A stretch of DNA of 64,000 nucleotides. It comes from Camarhynchus parvulus (taxonomy: Eukaryota > Chordata > Aves > Passeriformes > Thraupidae). Both the position numbers and the translations under genes were made by a program. The stretch is from assembly GCF_901933205.1 (NCBI RefSeq), contig NC_044576.1:9457024-9521023 (forward strand). The letters run 5' to 3'. Of this stretch, positions 1 to 12,300 are shown in pieces. Under the pieces are notes generated by a model. That model worked only from the letters and a program-made list of their open reading frames with translations, did no database searches and had not been told where the DNA came from. The number at the start of each line of letters is the position of its first letter. Positions within the stretch are counted from its first letter, which is position 1.

Positions 1-2039
1 TCTGGGGTTTGGCTGCAGGGATGGAGGAGGCCAGGCAGCTTCAGTACAAGTCACAGGGGTCTGGAGTGGTGAGGAAGGGGCAGCAGCAGCTGGCCAAGCA
101 GGAAAACCTTGTCCTGGGAAAGCCACCTACTGACACAGAGTGAGCCATGAGCTGATGCCGGTTGAAGACCAGTGTGGGGCTGTGGGTGAGGGGAAGTAAA
201 TAAAGCATCATCAGTAATGACCAGCCTTCTTCAACCCCAGTCAGCAGGGAGGGACAGCAGCACACTGTAGAGACTGGAGAGACCTGCTGAATCACTGAGG
301 AAACAGCCAAGGAAAGACAAAACATCCCCTGACCATGTGGATTTGTTCATAACAAATTGCAGACCCTGGGCAGTGGCACAGACTGAACCTGCTGCCTCCC
401 TGCCCCTGGGGCCAGCTGCAGTGTGCTGTACCACGGGAGCTCAGCCAGGGCTCTCTGTGACCCTGCCCATGGCCTGTGCCAATGGCATCCTGCTTCTCAC
501 CTCCCTCCTTCCAGCCTGGTGGTGTCCAAAACCACACGGCCCCTCTCCTGACTCACAGCCCACAGAAGGCTCCATTTGCTCATCCTAAAAAGTGGCCTGG
601 CTGCCTGTGGCTGTCTGGCAACCTAACAGGTGAGCACAAGGCATTGTTGCCAGCAGAAGCACACCAAGCACAGAAGCACCTTTTGCAGATTTTTAAAAAA
701 TTTATTTATTAAAAAAACCCTCTTGAAGTTGAAATACAGAGTAACTGGGAAAGAGTCTCACAACCTAGTAATAAAACATCTTTATTGCCTCTTAAATATA
801 ATCTCTAAGACTATAAGCTTGTAATTCCTGTTAAATCTGACTTAATTGAATGGTCTTTATAGGCTTTCCTCATTAGAGAATGAACACTGAATACTGGCAA
901 TAACACAGCACTGGGAAGACAGTGGAATGGGGAATAAAATCAGGAACTTGGGGGAACATTGCAGAACCTGCAGACACTCAGCCAGCAGAGGGCAGGTGCT
1001 CGCACAGGGCAGCAGGAGTGGGGTCAGGGGCTGAATGTCCCCTCTCTCTGGCCAGCTTATGGCCAGGGGACAAGGATGAGGTGATTGGACAGGTGAGAAC
1101 TTGGCCTCACATCACAGTGCCCCAGGAGGGATAAGCAAGAAAACAGTAGAGAAAAGGAGAGATGTGACAGGAGAGGCTCTGGGAGCAGTGCTCCTGCCAT
1201 GGGCCCCAGCTGGGTCTCTCCTGGATCTCTTGGCTACAGCTGCTGGCTCAGCTCATAGGTGACATGAGCCACGAGCACTATGGCTTCTAGGCAGATTAAA
1301 CTGAAGTTAAAAAAATACAAGATTTTCCTTGTAATTTCATATTCAACCAGCTATCTCCTAAACTGATGAAGTCCTGGTGCAAAAAGGGGAATTATTTCAG
1401 CTGCTGGAGTGAGAGGAGATCCTGAGGGCCAGGTCTGCTGGTTCAACTGAAATGACAGCTGGAGAACTCTCATGAACCCCTTGAATTAACACAGAGTGCT
1501 CCCCACCTTGATGTTCCTGGTACCATGACAGCACAGCTTCTCTGCAGGGCTGGGTCCCAGAGAGAGGGTGCAGGGTGCTGCTCCCCAGCCAGCTCGGTCA
1601 GTTGGTGCTGCCTTCTCCCCAGGAGATGGGAAACAGCCAGGCCCAGATGAAAAACATCTCCTCAGAAACAAACCTGAGGGGGGGTCTTTGGGGTAGATCC
1701 AGTTAAAGAAAGTGCTTTGCTCTTGGTGCCTTTCTACTGTCACGTAACAGGAAAAAAAAAACCTGTCAGCTGCCCTGCCAGTCCCCTCCCATTAAATGTT
1801 GTTTAATTCACTCAAAAATACTCATAACAAAAACCTGAATATTTTATGGAAACCTCCTTTTGCACACACCAGTCCCTGCAACAAGCCAGGAGAGGTGATG
1901 AAATATATTCCTTGACACCTTCTGCTAGCAGTCTACAACACCACATGATCTTTCCAGACACTTCCCTGACCAACATATGCAACTTTCCAGCACTTGTCTC
2001 TGTCTTCCACTTATCGTTTGCCTCTCAGTTTTACCTTGT
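1..2039. other. 3' flank of CDHR1, no gene recognised
   Basis: About 2 kb of mixed-composition DNA with short open frames on both strands, none with homology I recognise. AT-rich around 690-720, with overlapping AATAAA copies on the minus strand. LRIT2/LRIT1 would be expected further left by synteny but nothing of them is visible. Confidence 0.5.
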
Positions 2040-2817
2040 CTTCCCAGTGTTTTTATTCATGTCCTTCTCCTGCTGGCTCCTGCTCTTTCGGGGTGCTGTG
2101 TCAGAAGGAGGCAGTGCTGAGTGAGTGCTGCTATTGAACTTCCATGCTCAAATCTTGCCCCTGGCAAGTCCAGGGCAGAAGCAAAGCACAGCATCATGTC
2201 AATGTGCCCCAGCAAAACCCAGCGTAAGCTGCAGGAAAATGAAGAATTTCTCCAAGCCTGCCCGCTTACCTTCTGGGAATGCAGGTACTGAGGCGCACAT
2301 TGCTCCGCCAGCTGCTGCAAAGCACATTGTGCACAGGACAGAGCAGTGCCACTGCTGTAGGGGACCTGCACCCGACTCAGAGCTGCTACCACAGCCAGGC
2401 CAACATCTTGAAAAATGGGCGTGGGATTTGGAGTGATGGATTTTCAGACACCTCAAACCCTCCTGCCAGACCAGGTCAGAAGAAGCATCCACCAGGGGCT
2501 TGGCTGCAGATCATCTTGTTTGAAAACCCAAGCTCTGGGTAGAGACCTCCAAACCAGGGGCAGCCTGAGTCCCTGTTCATCTGGGGAGACTGTGGCTGGC
2601 ACACTCAGCACCGTGGGCAGACACAGCTGCAGGGAGGGCCCATGGGACACGGCTGAGGGGACAGCAGTCACGATGGTGCTTGCAGAAGGTGAGGGGTGGC
2701 TATCACAGCGAGAAGCTGCTCTGGTTCACAGGGTGCTGACAGACACAAGGAAGAGACAGCAAGTAAAAACATCCATGCCCAGCCACAGTCTGCAGTCTCT
2801 GGGGCTGCTGAGAGCAC
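2040..2817 (-). other. CDHR1: Probable CDHR1 3' untranslated region
   Basis: Follows the TAG of the standard tail. The first AATAAA on the minus strand lies at 2052-2057, giving a 3'UTR of about 780 nt. An ATTAAA at 1802-1807 and AATAAA copies near 700-710 and 780 could extend it. Overlapping plus-strand open frames here are not convincing. Confidence 0.45.
2052..2057 (-). terminator. CDHR1: Candidate CDHR1 polyadenylation signal AATAAA
   Basis: First canonical hexamer downstream of the standard stop codon. A weaker ATTAAA lies about 250 bases further. Choice of site is inference. Confidence 0.4.
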
Positions 2818-3369
2818 CTAGATGTGGGGCTCCCCGAAAGCTGCGTTCCTCTTCTCAAACCTCATTTTGAGCTCTGACACCAGGGCGTTGTGGGTGCTGC
2901 TGTGACCTTTCTTCTTCGGTGGCTTGATGACATGCTTGGGAGTGAGGGAGCCGGACACGGTTGGCACTCGCCACCCTGGGCCATCACCTCGGGGAGCCAG
3001 GGCAGGGGGTGGCGGGGGCACGGGGGCTGCCGGCGGCACGGGGACAACCTGCACGTTATTGTTGCTGTTCTCATTGTGTAGGCTCTTCACGTCCTCCTCA
3101 ACCACAAACTTCTCTGCAGCGTTGCTGGGCCTCTTGAACTTCAGCCACTCCATCCTGACTGTCCGGGATGGCGGCACCTGTCTCTTTTTTATGATCCTCC
3201 TCACCGGCATGACTTTGTTGGACCGCTTGTTGCGCCAGAACATGGCAGTAGAGATCATGATAGTTATCAGCACCATTATGCCCATGACACCAGCTAGCAC
3301 TCCTAAGGCTTTCATGGGGTTATCTTTAGTTTGCATCAAAAAGGCGGCCATAGGCCCTTTGTGAAGAGT
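2818..3369 (-). CDS. CDHR1: CDHR1 coding exon 17: standard membrane helix and cytoplasmic tail
   Basis: After acceptor tttacAG, 183 codons start [20 protein letters not shown] (human [20 protein letters not shown]). A hydrophobic helix of about 24 residues follows, ending ISTAMFW, then basic [18 protein letters not shown]. The rest of the tail includes a proline-rich run ([13 protein letters not shown]) and the conserved blocks [10 protein letters not shown] and [13 protein letters not shown], ending EPHI. The tail differs from human in the middle but keeps both conserved blocks. Stop is TAG. Confidence 0.98.
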   Translation of the reverse strand, partial: TLHKGPMAAFLMQTKDNPMKALGVLAGVMGIMVLITIMISTAMFWRNKRSNKVMPVRRIIKKRQVPPSRTVRMEWLKFKRPSNAAEKFVVEEDVKSLHNENSNNNVQVVPVPPAAPVPPPPPALAPRGDGPGWRVPTVSGSLTPKHVIKPPKKKGHSSTHNALVSELKMRFEKRNAAFGEPHI

Positions 3370-6300
3370 CTGTAAAGGAGTACAAAGAAAACACATGACT
3401 TACTCCAGGGGACAGACAGTGACCCAGAAATTTCATTTGTCCAAAATATGTTACAAGTAGAGCTGATTGATGGGAGTTGTCTCTAATTTAAAATATGACA
3501 GTCACACAGCCAGTCCAGTGCAGGGGTGGAGAATTTAGATGGGGCTGGAGACTGGGTAAACATTATAGAACTGTGAGGTAGATGACTTGAACACAAAAGC
3601 TTACAGAAGTACTGCCACCAAATTAGGGCACATTCCTGCATGTCACCATAGTGTTTAACTGGCAAGAATGGAGCAAGAAAATAATTGGCTCAATTACTGA
3701 GCATGGCATTGAAAAGGATTAGGAGAAAGCTTCTGCTTATAAAACGTTAGTGTACAAATGAGTAGTTAGCAGATATGTGCTGCATTCTGTTTTCAAGTAC
3801 TCTTTTACAGACAAAACAAAACTCTTTGAGGTAGGGGAGATAAATGGAGCTAAAGAGCTTTGTTTATAGAAAGAAAAGAAATCAGCAATGACATAAGCTA
3901 CATATGGCATATTAAGGACAAATGAATGGCCAGTTCACTTTCCAGCTCAGCACACTGTGCGTCTTGGAGGTCCCCGTATAATTTTGCGGATTTTGCCCTG
4001 CGGGTGGAGCTTGGATCTTTTCACACTTTTCCAGTACATGATGGTGGAGATCACCATTGTAACAGAAATGGTGGAAAGGACGCCACTCATGCATATTCCA
4101 TATATTGTCCATGGACGCTTCTTGAGGCCTAAAATATAGGATTTTACCCTGGACTTGATCTGGAAATATCAAAAATAAGAGAAATGGTCAACCCTCACAT
4201 GGTCATATTTGAAAGAGGCCAGTATTTATTATAAATACAGCTGGGGAACTAGGCTGAAACGTGCACAGGATAGAGAGCCTATAAAATAAAGGGAGCTATG
4301 TGTTGAACTAAGGACAGGAGAGGAAGTGGTTGCAATGATGTCGAACTGAATCCAGAAACAGTAACAGAAGTTAAGAATCGCATATAAGCACCTGGCTGAT
4401 TGGGAAATAAAGGCTAGAGGCATGGCACATAGATCACCCTTATTCAGGGCATGGTAGCCTATCCTTGGACTGCATTCCCAAGAGAAGTTCATTGTGAATA
4501 CGAGTGGTGTCTGAACAGACAGCAGTGCTATGTAAGGCCTGGAGAGCCTTCAGAAATGGCACATTCACACGCAGGTTTGGTTACTGAGAGCTGGTCATGA
4601 AGTGATGTGTGGCTGCAGAAAGACAGGGCTATCCACTGTGCCCTAGTCCCCTGTCTTTGACTACAGGAGGGAATCCTCACCCAAACTTTACATGTCCAGT
4701 GCTGTGTTTTAGTTAGAGGTCTGAGCTCCCAGCTTTTGGTCAATGCGGAGAAAAAGACCCCTCTGGAGCAGTAGTCACCAAAACAGGTATCGAAGACAGT
4801 GTGTATAAGGAGAACCTTGTCAGCAGCTTGGACTTGAACCTCTGACTTGTAGATCAGATGGATTTCCCTGTGTGACTCTAATCTAGGATGCCCATCTCTT
4901 GGCCCTCCCCAGTCTGTGGGGGAAGATGACTAAGAGTATCCCAGAGTGTGCTTCAGAGTACCTCTTGTCATTAATGTCACATCCATAAACTAGGGGCATG
5001 TAAATTAGCTAATAAACACCTCCTTGTCTTAACTTCTGTTTTTTCACAACCTATCTCAAACACTTTATCAAGCCCACTCTTCTCCTACCCTGAATTATGT
5101 CCCATTGCCAACAAAAAAGTAGCAAAGAAATGCTAATGAAACTCACAGACCATGTTACTGGGCAGGTAGGGACAAATTTTCATCATTTTGCTGTACAGAG
5201 AGTTCTTCCACTACTTAATTAGGAGTGGACCTGAACTAGAAACTAAAAGCAAAGCAGCCCATGACTTTGGTGGAGCTTAGACTCACATCAGCTTTGATGT
5301 TCTGCATTACAAGGATTTTTTTGTACTTAAATCCCATCAGATGATAGAAATTATACCCTGGTTTACTTAACTTCATGTGAAAGTCAGATAAATTAAGTGT
5401 CAGATAAACCCTGCTAAGTAGTATGTGACCTGAGTCCGCCTGTTACGAGTTTTGTCAAGATCTATTTTAAAGGAAGGCACTGATGGCTGAAGAGTATTTG
5501 GCTAGGTATTTGAAAACCTTGAATAAATGAGATTAGACAGAAGTACACGTTGCCCATGTACTACAGCTCCAGAGGTAAGAACAGATAAAAAATTGTACAG
5601 AGAGTTTTGACATTTGGCTTCGTTCAGTTGCTTGTCCTCAGAAAATCTGGCATCTGTTCAGAGCTTCCAGTGATGAAGAGATGATTAATACCAAAACTAA
5701 ACCCATTAACAGCTAGCTGGTTCAGCCTCTATTTTAGTTACTTGACCTTGACTATACAAAGCTTTGCCTGGAATTAGCCTTGGACAACAACTGTTCTGCA
5801 TAAAAACATCAGACATTTTGTAAGCACACAGTGGGAGAGTTTCTGTTTGTCATGGCCATGACACTGGCAGGATAAATAGAATGAATAACTTGCAATACAG
5901 GCCAGGAATGTCATAATCTTAGCCGGGCTGCAGAGAGACTTATGGGAAGTGCACATTTAAAACATCAAGTCCTTGTGTTGATTACCAGCAGTGCCACATA
6001 GCCAGCTCAACCAATAGTGCCAATTTGCAATTGCTGAAGCTGTTGTGTTTTTTCCTAAAAAACATGCTGCACTTTGAAGAGCACTGGTTTTTCTGGTACA
6101 CATAAAATAAAAGCAGATACATAATTAAATGAAAGCTGTCATATCTTTGTGGGCCAGGACATCGAAGAAACGCTCCTTAACAGTCATCAAGGGAGTTAAA
6201 ACACCAAAATACCACTGCTCACAGAAGATAATGCTCTGCTGTTTTTTTGGGTTTTTTTGGCTGTGGCAGCTTCTCAAGAGCCTTTCCTACTGCATGGGTT

Positions 6301-9300
6301 GCAGTGAGCAGAGCACATGGGCCAAGTATCCAGAAGCTGGACCCAGAAGGAATGTGATTGAGCTCTTCAATCACAAGAGCAGCTAAGGCTCACCAGCTAT
6401 ATTTAGGAGTCTAAGTAAGTAGGCAAACCTGTTAAGAGCCCAAGCTAGTGCAGATTATTTGCAGATGTGACACTTAAGGGACACTGTTTTGTGATGGATT
6501 TGGCAGTTCTGGAGTTGGACTCCATCGTAACTGTTTGGTTCAATGATTGTGTTACAGACACCTCAGGCTGTGCTGACTTGAGCAAGTGGATCTATACAAT
6601 CTGTGCAATGAACCAGCTGCTTCTGAGGAGCCCACTTCTACACATTCAGTGTTTCTGGGGTTTTATTCTAGCCTGGTTGCAGGGAGGGACTGCCTGTTGG
6701 TGCCTAGGCACACTAGGTGTGCTCCCAAAACACGTTTTCCTCTGAAAGAAGTCCACCTTGTGTGCTTGGAGCTATGTGAGGCACAGGCCATCCCACAGCA
6801 TGTGGGGATGATCAGGAGATTTGCTTCAGAAGTGACTCCTGATCCGAGGTAGAACACCAGCTGCCCCTGCAGTGCTTATCCCAAAGCTCAGTGCTATCAC
6901 TGTATATAAAGGCTGTGTTTGCATCACTTTGCAATACAAACACCAGCATGAAGCAAGACTTCTCAAATCAAACCAATATTCATTTCAAGTCCATAAAACT
7001 GTGGAAAGAAGAGGCTAACTGCTCTGCAAATGTGGCAAGGGCTGTTCAGTGCCAGCAACCACAGCTCCCATGGTTGCCATTAGTATGAGAGAGAAGATCT
7101 CCATGTTACTTCAAAGATTTTTGTCAAACCTTTCAGTTAAGAGAATCTAAGACCGAGACTCACCAGCTATATTTACAAGTATGAATGAGTGGTCAAAGCT
7201 ATTAAGAACTACAGATTATGCTGCCTAAATATGGACTTAAGGCTCAGTCTGTGAAGAGGTGTAAATAAACGCCCCCTCTACATTTGCAGAACCTCAGTGG
7301 AGTCATCAAGAGGCCAAGGGATGCCCCCATCAGGCCAACTTTCATAAACAGGAGTGGGAATCAGCCTTCTCTGAAAATATCAGGCAGGAATAGATTTCTG
7401 AGTGAGACATATGGATGGAAAAAGACTGGCTTTTCCAGCATATGTTTTTTTCATTCTGTGAAAGGGTATTTTTTATTTATTGTGAAAGGATAGGATATTA
7501 ACAGATGCCCCTCAATACCAATTTCCATAAAATCAGACCCAGTTAAATTAAAAGGCCTTTGGATTCTTTTAGCACTGTATTATTCCAAGAGAAAGTCCTT
7601 TTGATGTGCAATACTGCTGCACTTAGCCACAAGGCATCCATCTCGAAGGGCACAGACTTGTGCTAATTGCAATGGTAAATGTTAATCAGAAAATATGCCT
7701 GTTTAATTACTTACTGTGATTAACACTGCAGGAAACCTCTAGAGGATGCATTCAAAAATATCCTCCTTATCCAAAATCAGTAATACATAAATGCCCACCA
7801 AACAGTGAAATAAGAGCCTTTGTACAGCTGGAGCACAGGGGGATGAATTGCACATTTGTAACAGCCTCAGAGAAGAAGAGAGAGAGTGTGTATGCAATAT
7901 GCCTACACCAAGAGATTGTTTTCTTCACAAAGTGTTAGCAGTGACTGTCTGTCCTTGGGACACAGGGAGTGACCAAGGGTTTTGGACACTGGCACTGCAT
8001 CTCATGTACCTGCAAACTGAAATCTGTTTCTGCAAAAAAGATGGGATGCTATGGGATAAAAGAATCCCCCAACCCAACCAACCCAAATCTTTACAAGCCA
8101 TGGAAGAAGTAATAGAGACATGTACAAGAGGTTATGGAGGGTGTGACACTAGATTAGTAGCCCAGATGCTGCTGAAGAAAGCTACTCAAAGAAAGAAGAT
8201 GCTGTTGCTATCTCAGACTCTCTGTTGGGACTTGGCAACAAGAAGAGCATGGGAAGAAGGAAAAGAACTCTTTGTGAGAAAATCCATGTCATCACATGCT
8301 CTCTGCTTTCCCTTTAGACTTTATGAGGAGAGCTCTCTGTCACCTTGTGCCAAATATGTACCCCTGGAGGGGGAGAAAAGGGAGCAGACAGGGGACTTCA
8401 TACAAGACACCATCTTTCACCAGGTACTGCTTCAAGCTATTGCTTCAGGAAACTCCTTATCCCAAAGTATGAGCTACTTTTGTTTTCCTTACAGTTGTCC
8501 TTCAGCTGTTGTCCCCCAGCAGGGAGGTGTGGGACACCCTCCCTCCACTCACACCCACCAGCCCCACATGCTGACAGACAGGTTTCCAGCTCACCCAGGA
8601 GGGAAGGGGAGGCTGGTGGCCACCAGCAGGGACATGCCTGAGGTCTGGGCCTGGGTCCACCTGCTGCCATGCACTCCTGAAACGTGCACCATGTGAGGAG
8701 CAGAGAGGGCAACTACTCCTGCTCTTGGCAGCAATTCTTATTTGTTGTATAAAACCCACCAAAACTTCATTTCCATGAGAAATCCAAGTGTTAAACAGTG
8801 CATTTCCTTTGTATCTGTAAGAACAGCTAAATCTCTAGACTAGCCACACACACCCTGCATGTAGAGTCCCCCAGCTCCACATGGCAGAGCCTTGCAGCAG
8901 CAAGCCCAGCCCACACTCACAGGGCTGGCTGGCCCAAAAGGCAGCCCCATGTAGGCACTGTCCTGCTAGGGCAGACCCAAGTCCCCTGGCAGTCCAGCAG
9001 GCTCTGAACTGTGTACACAAACTGTCATGTGAACGTGCCTCAGAGTACCAGGGGAATAAGAGGAGATGGAGGAAACAGAGAGAGATTAAACAGACCTAAG
9101 AGTGGTGGGAGCATTGTGACCAAACAAAGAGAAGGCCAGCTGCTGTCTGCAAGATGAGATTTGCATCTTTGCCCTGTTTATGTGTGTGGTCCAGAGACTG
9201 TCAGGCTAATGATGTGTTTCTCATCTGCTTTAAAGCCCATTTCCTCCCTGCTGGTACCTATTTAAAGGCATGGCAAGGCAGTTACAATAAATAAGAATCG

Positions 9301-12300
9301 TGCAAGCATGTGCTGCACACCATAAATCGCTGCTTGTTTTTCTGCTGACTTAAAAGCTGGACTAAAGAAAATGTCAACCTACATGTGCAAGACTGTTTTA
9401 GAGTCTTCTTGTGTAACCTGCTAATAATATTGCAATTATTGAACTCCCATCCAAAGTTCTATGTTCTTTAAAGCATTTCTGTAAAGTTTTTTCTCACTTT
9501 TCCTATGTCACTTAGGTTGATTTCTCTGATTTATCTCGCTCTGACCCCAGCTGTTTTCCACTCATTTTTTGTAAGGGAAAAAGGTTTTTTTTCTTCTCCT
9601 GGATGAAAATAAAAAAGCAGAACTTTGGCAGTTGGGATTTACCTTTACTTTCAGAAGTCTATAGACCTTAATTCATATCTAACAATCTCTAACAAAAAAC
9701 TCATCTCCCAGTTATATAATGCTCCTACCTTTGTACCTTTGCAATATTTCTGATCAAAATATCTTTCACATTTGTGGCTGTAGAATCCAACTTCACCACA
9801 AGGCTACAGAAATACTCTGCAAAACAGAGCTGGCAAGAAAGTCTCAGAAATGGAGCAAGCAATGTCTACCCTTTGGCGCCTTTCAGGGGTTGTCTCCCAC
9901 AAGGATTTTTCTAAAACATTTGCTTACCTCTTCTGTGATATCAATCTTCAGAACTGCTGTGGTACTGAAGGATGGGGAGCCTCTGTCTTTGGCCTGCACC
10001 ACCAGTGACCATATGCAGTCTTTATTGTTTGTGATGTTGTGGATGATGTCCAGAGATCTGATATAGGATTTCAGCTTGATCTCCCCGGTGCTTTGGTCTA
10101 TGTCAAACACATTGGCTGGATCTGCTTGCATGATGGAATAATCCACAATGTTGTTGGGCTCTTCTGCATCTTGGTCTATGGCCTGGTAGGGGAAGTGTGA
10201 AAAACAAAGGTGTTATTGTTTGTATCTTTGCCTGAGGACAAACACCTTCTGAGCATTCAATTCTGGTAGCATCTGTGCCATGACTGGGCTGCTTTCATCT
10301 AGGAAGCTAGGCTACATTTTCTAGTGAAAAACAGCAGGACTAGGCTCCTTTCTTTATAAATTACTTCCATTTGAGATTAAATAAAATCAGAGGAAAAACT
10401 GAACTGTCCCTATCTGTAGGATGCAAATGGTCCTCAGCTGGGAGCTTCTCACACAGTGTGGGGGACAAATGTGAAGTGATAAAAAACAATGGGATTAGCT
10501 CCATGCCATAAAATATAGCTGCCTTAATTTTTGTGCTGTGGTATTTATTCAACTAACATTAGGTGTTGTGTGATCAGGCTTCATGATGTGCATTTAAATG
10601 TGTAACATAGGATGTTCTGCCTGGGAATCATTATTGCATTTTTTCACCTTCTGTTCTGCACTGGATTATTGGATATGGTTCTCCAAAACGAAGGGAACTA
10701 AGTTGTGTGGTTGAACACAAAGGGGTGTCAGGAAGGTTATGTATTCAAAACCCTTTCATTCACTTATCTTGTTTGGGCTTCTTGTGATCACTGTATAATC
10801 CAGGACTGTCCCCAGCTGATTGTTCAAATACTGTAACAGGACTTTATATTCTGCCTATAGAATTTATTTCTCCTTTTCAGCAGTCAGTAAATACTATAAT
10901 TCTACCTTTAATCCATTTGTTACATCTAAATGGATGTGCAAAATAAAGCTGCAAGAAAAGACAACTTTCAAACATTCATCATGATCCCTGAGAGTAAAGA
11001 GCAGAGCCAGGGCTTTTCCAAAGCACTCTGCTTTGTGACACACGGTGCCATCGCTCACCTCTATCTTCACTGGTGACCCAATGATCATTGTCTTCTCCTG
11101 GATGTTTTCATTGAACTCTGGAGAGTGGTCATTGACATCTAGCACGGTGATAAACACTTCAGCCAAGCTGTATTTCCCATCTGTGTCCTCTGCTTTCACA
11201 TAGAAATTATACTTTGAGCTCACTTCAGCATCTAGCACAGCCCAGGGCTGGGTGTAAATTATACCTGTTGATGGGTGGATTAGGAACCTGGAAAAGAAGC
11301 AAGAGAAGACTTTTGGTTACTTAATGTGGGTTTAGATCCCACCTTTGCTCCAGGCTGTAAAGACTGAAATGTTGTGCCCAGACATTGGTACTCTTCACCT
11401 AATTCCTCTCCGGGTGATGTTTCCAAATCTTTCACTCTACCTGGTTTTTGTCTAGTTCCTTTAGGCTTAAAAACCAGAGAACTAGCAGTGTCTCATAGTT
11501 TTCTCTCTCTTGTAGCCATTTTAGCTGCATTTTCCATTAAAAGTCTTTGTCCTCAGTAAATGCTCAGTGTGATGGCCTTCTCCCAGAGTGATTTTCTTGC
11601 ATTATAAGGAAAAACATTAAGCCTATTTTTTTTCCAATTTAAAAGTACAGTGCAATAGATTATGTCCTGCATAAATTAAGATTGATTTATGTCACCTAAA
11701 TATCTAAAAGAAGTGTGATGCAGATCATATTTAAGGTCTTTACTTCTCAGAATGGGTAGAAAAAAATCTGCTCTTAAATCTCCCAAACTACAGGGCAAAT
11801 TCTCTTTTCCAAAAATAACCATTTTTTCATAGACTGACACTAGGATGGAGTGGGTGTTCCGATTTATCTGTTGCAAGTTCAGTTTTACACATTTGTAATT
11901 ATAGAGACACTGTCAAAAGTATCAGCCCAAAGTTTGGATTTATAGAGAAGATACCAAAAAATGTCTTTTTAAAATGGACAGCCAGTGTAGGCTCCAAGCA
12001 GTAGTGCTTTTAACAGATGAAAGTTTTTATATTTCCTTTGATCAATGTACAGGGTAGCAAAATATTTTCTGTATTCCAACTCTGAATGCAACTGAGAGTG
12101 ACTATAAAAGGGGCATTTAGCAATCTAGAATCTTCAATTGTTCTCATAACCCTGTTAAATACAAATACAAGTTTTGATGAAAACCAGGATCTGGAGGTGG
12201 GAATAGCTGTGTAGGAGACAGTGCCTGTGCTGCCTCCTCAGCAGCCAGCCCAGCCTAACCATGCAGACAGCACTTTGATCATTCCCATTTTAGGGGAAGA

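Larger units (their letters stand above)
3370..9927 (-). other. CDHR1: CDHR1 intron 16 (standard splice form)
   Basis: 6.6 kb between the last ectodomain exon and the standard tail exon. It contains the alternative membrane exon near its 3' end, a long plus-strand open frame (7899-8696), a diverged 100-bp duplication (6385/7155), and a homeodomain-site-rich AT stretch near 7650-7730. Confidence 0.85.

Noticed and set aside
2924..3364. 146-codon plus-strand open frame
   Set aside because: It is the antisense shadow of CDHR1 exon 17, whose coding strand is certain from homology.
3912..4172. 86-codon minus-strand open frame over the alternative CDHR1 exon
   Set aside because: It is a shadow frame. 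The real reading is the frame that enters in phase 0 after the acceptor and encodes the membrane helix, which matches exon 17.
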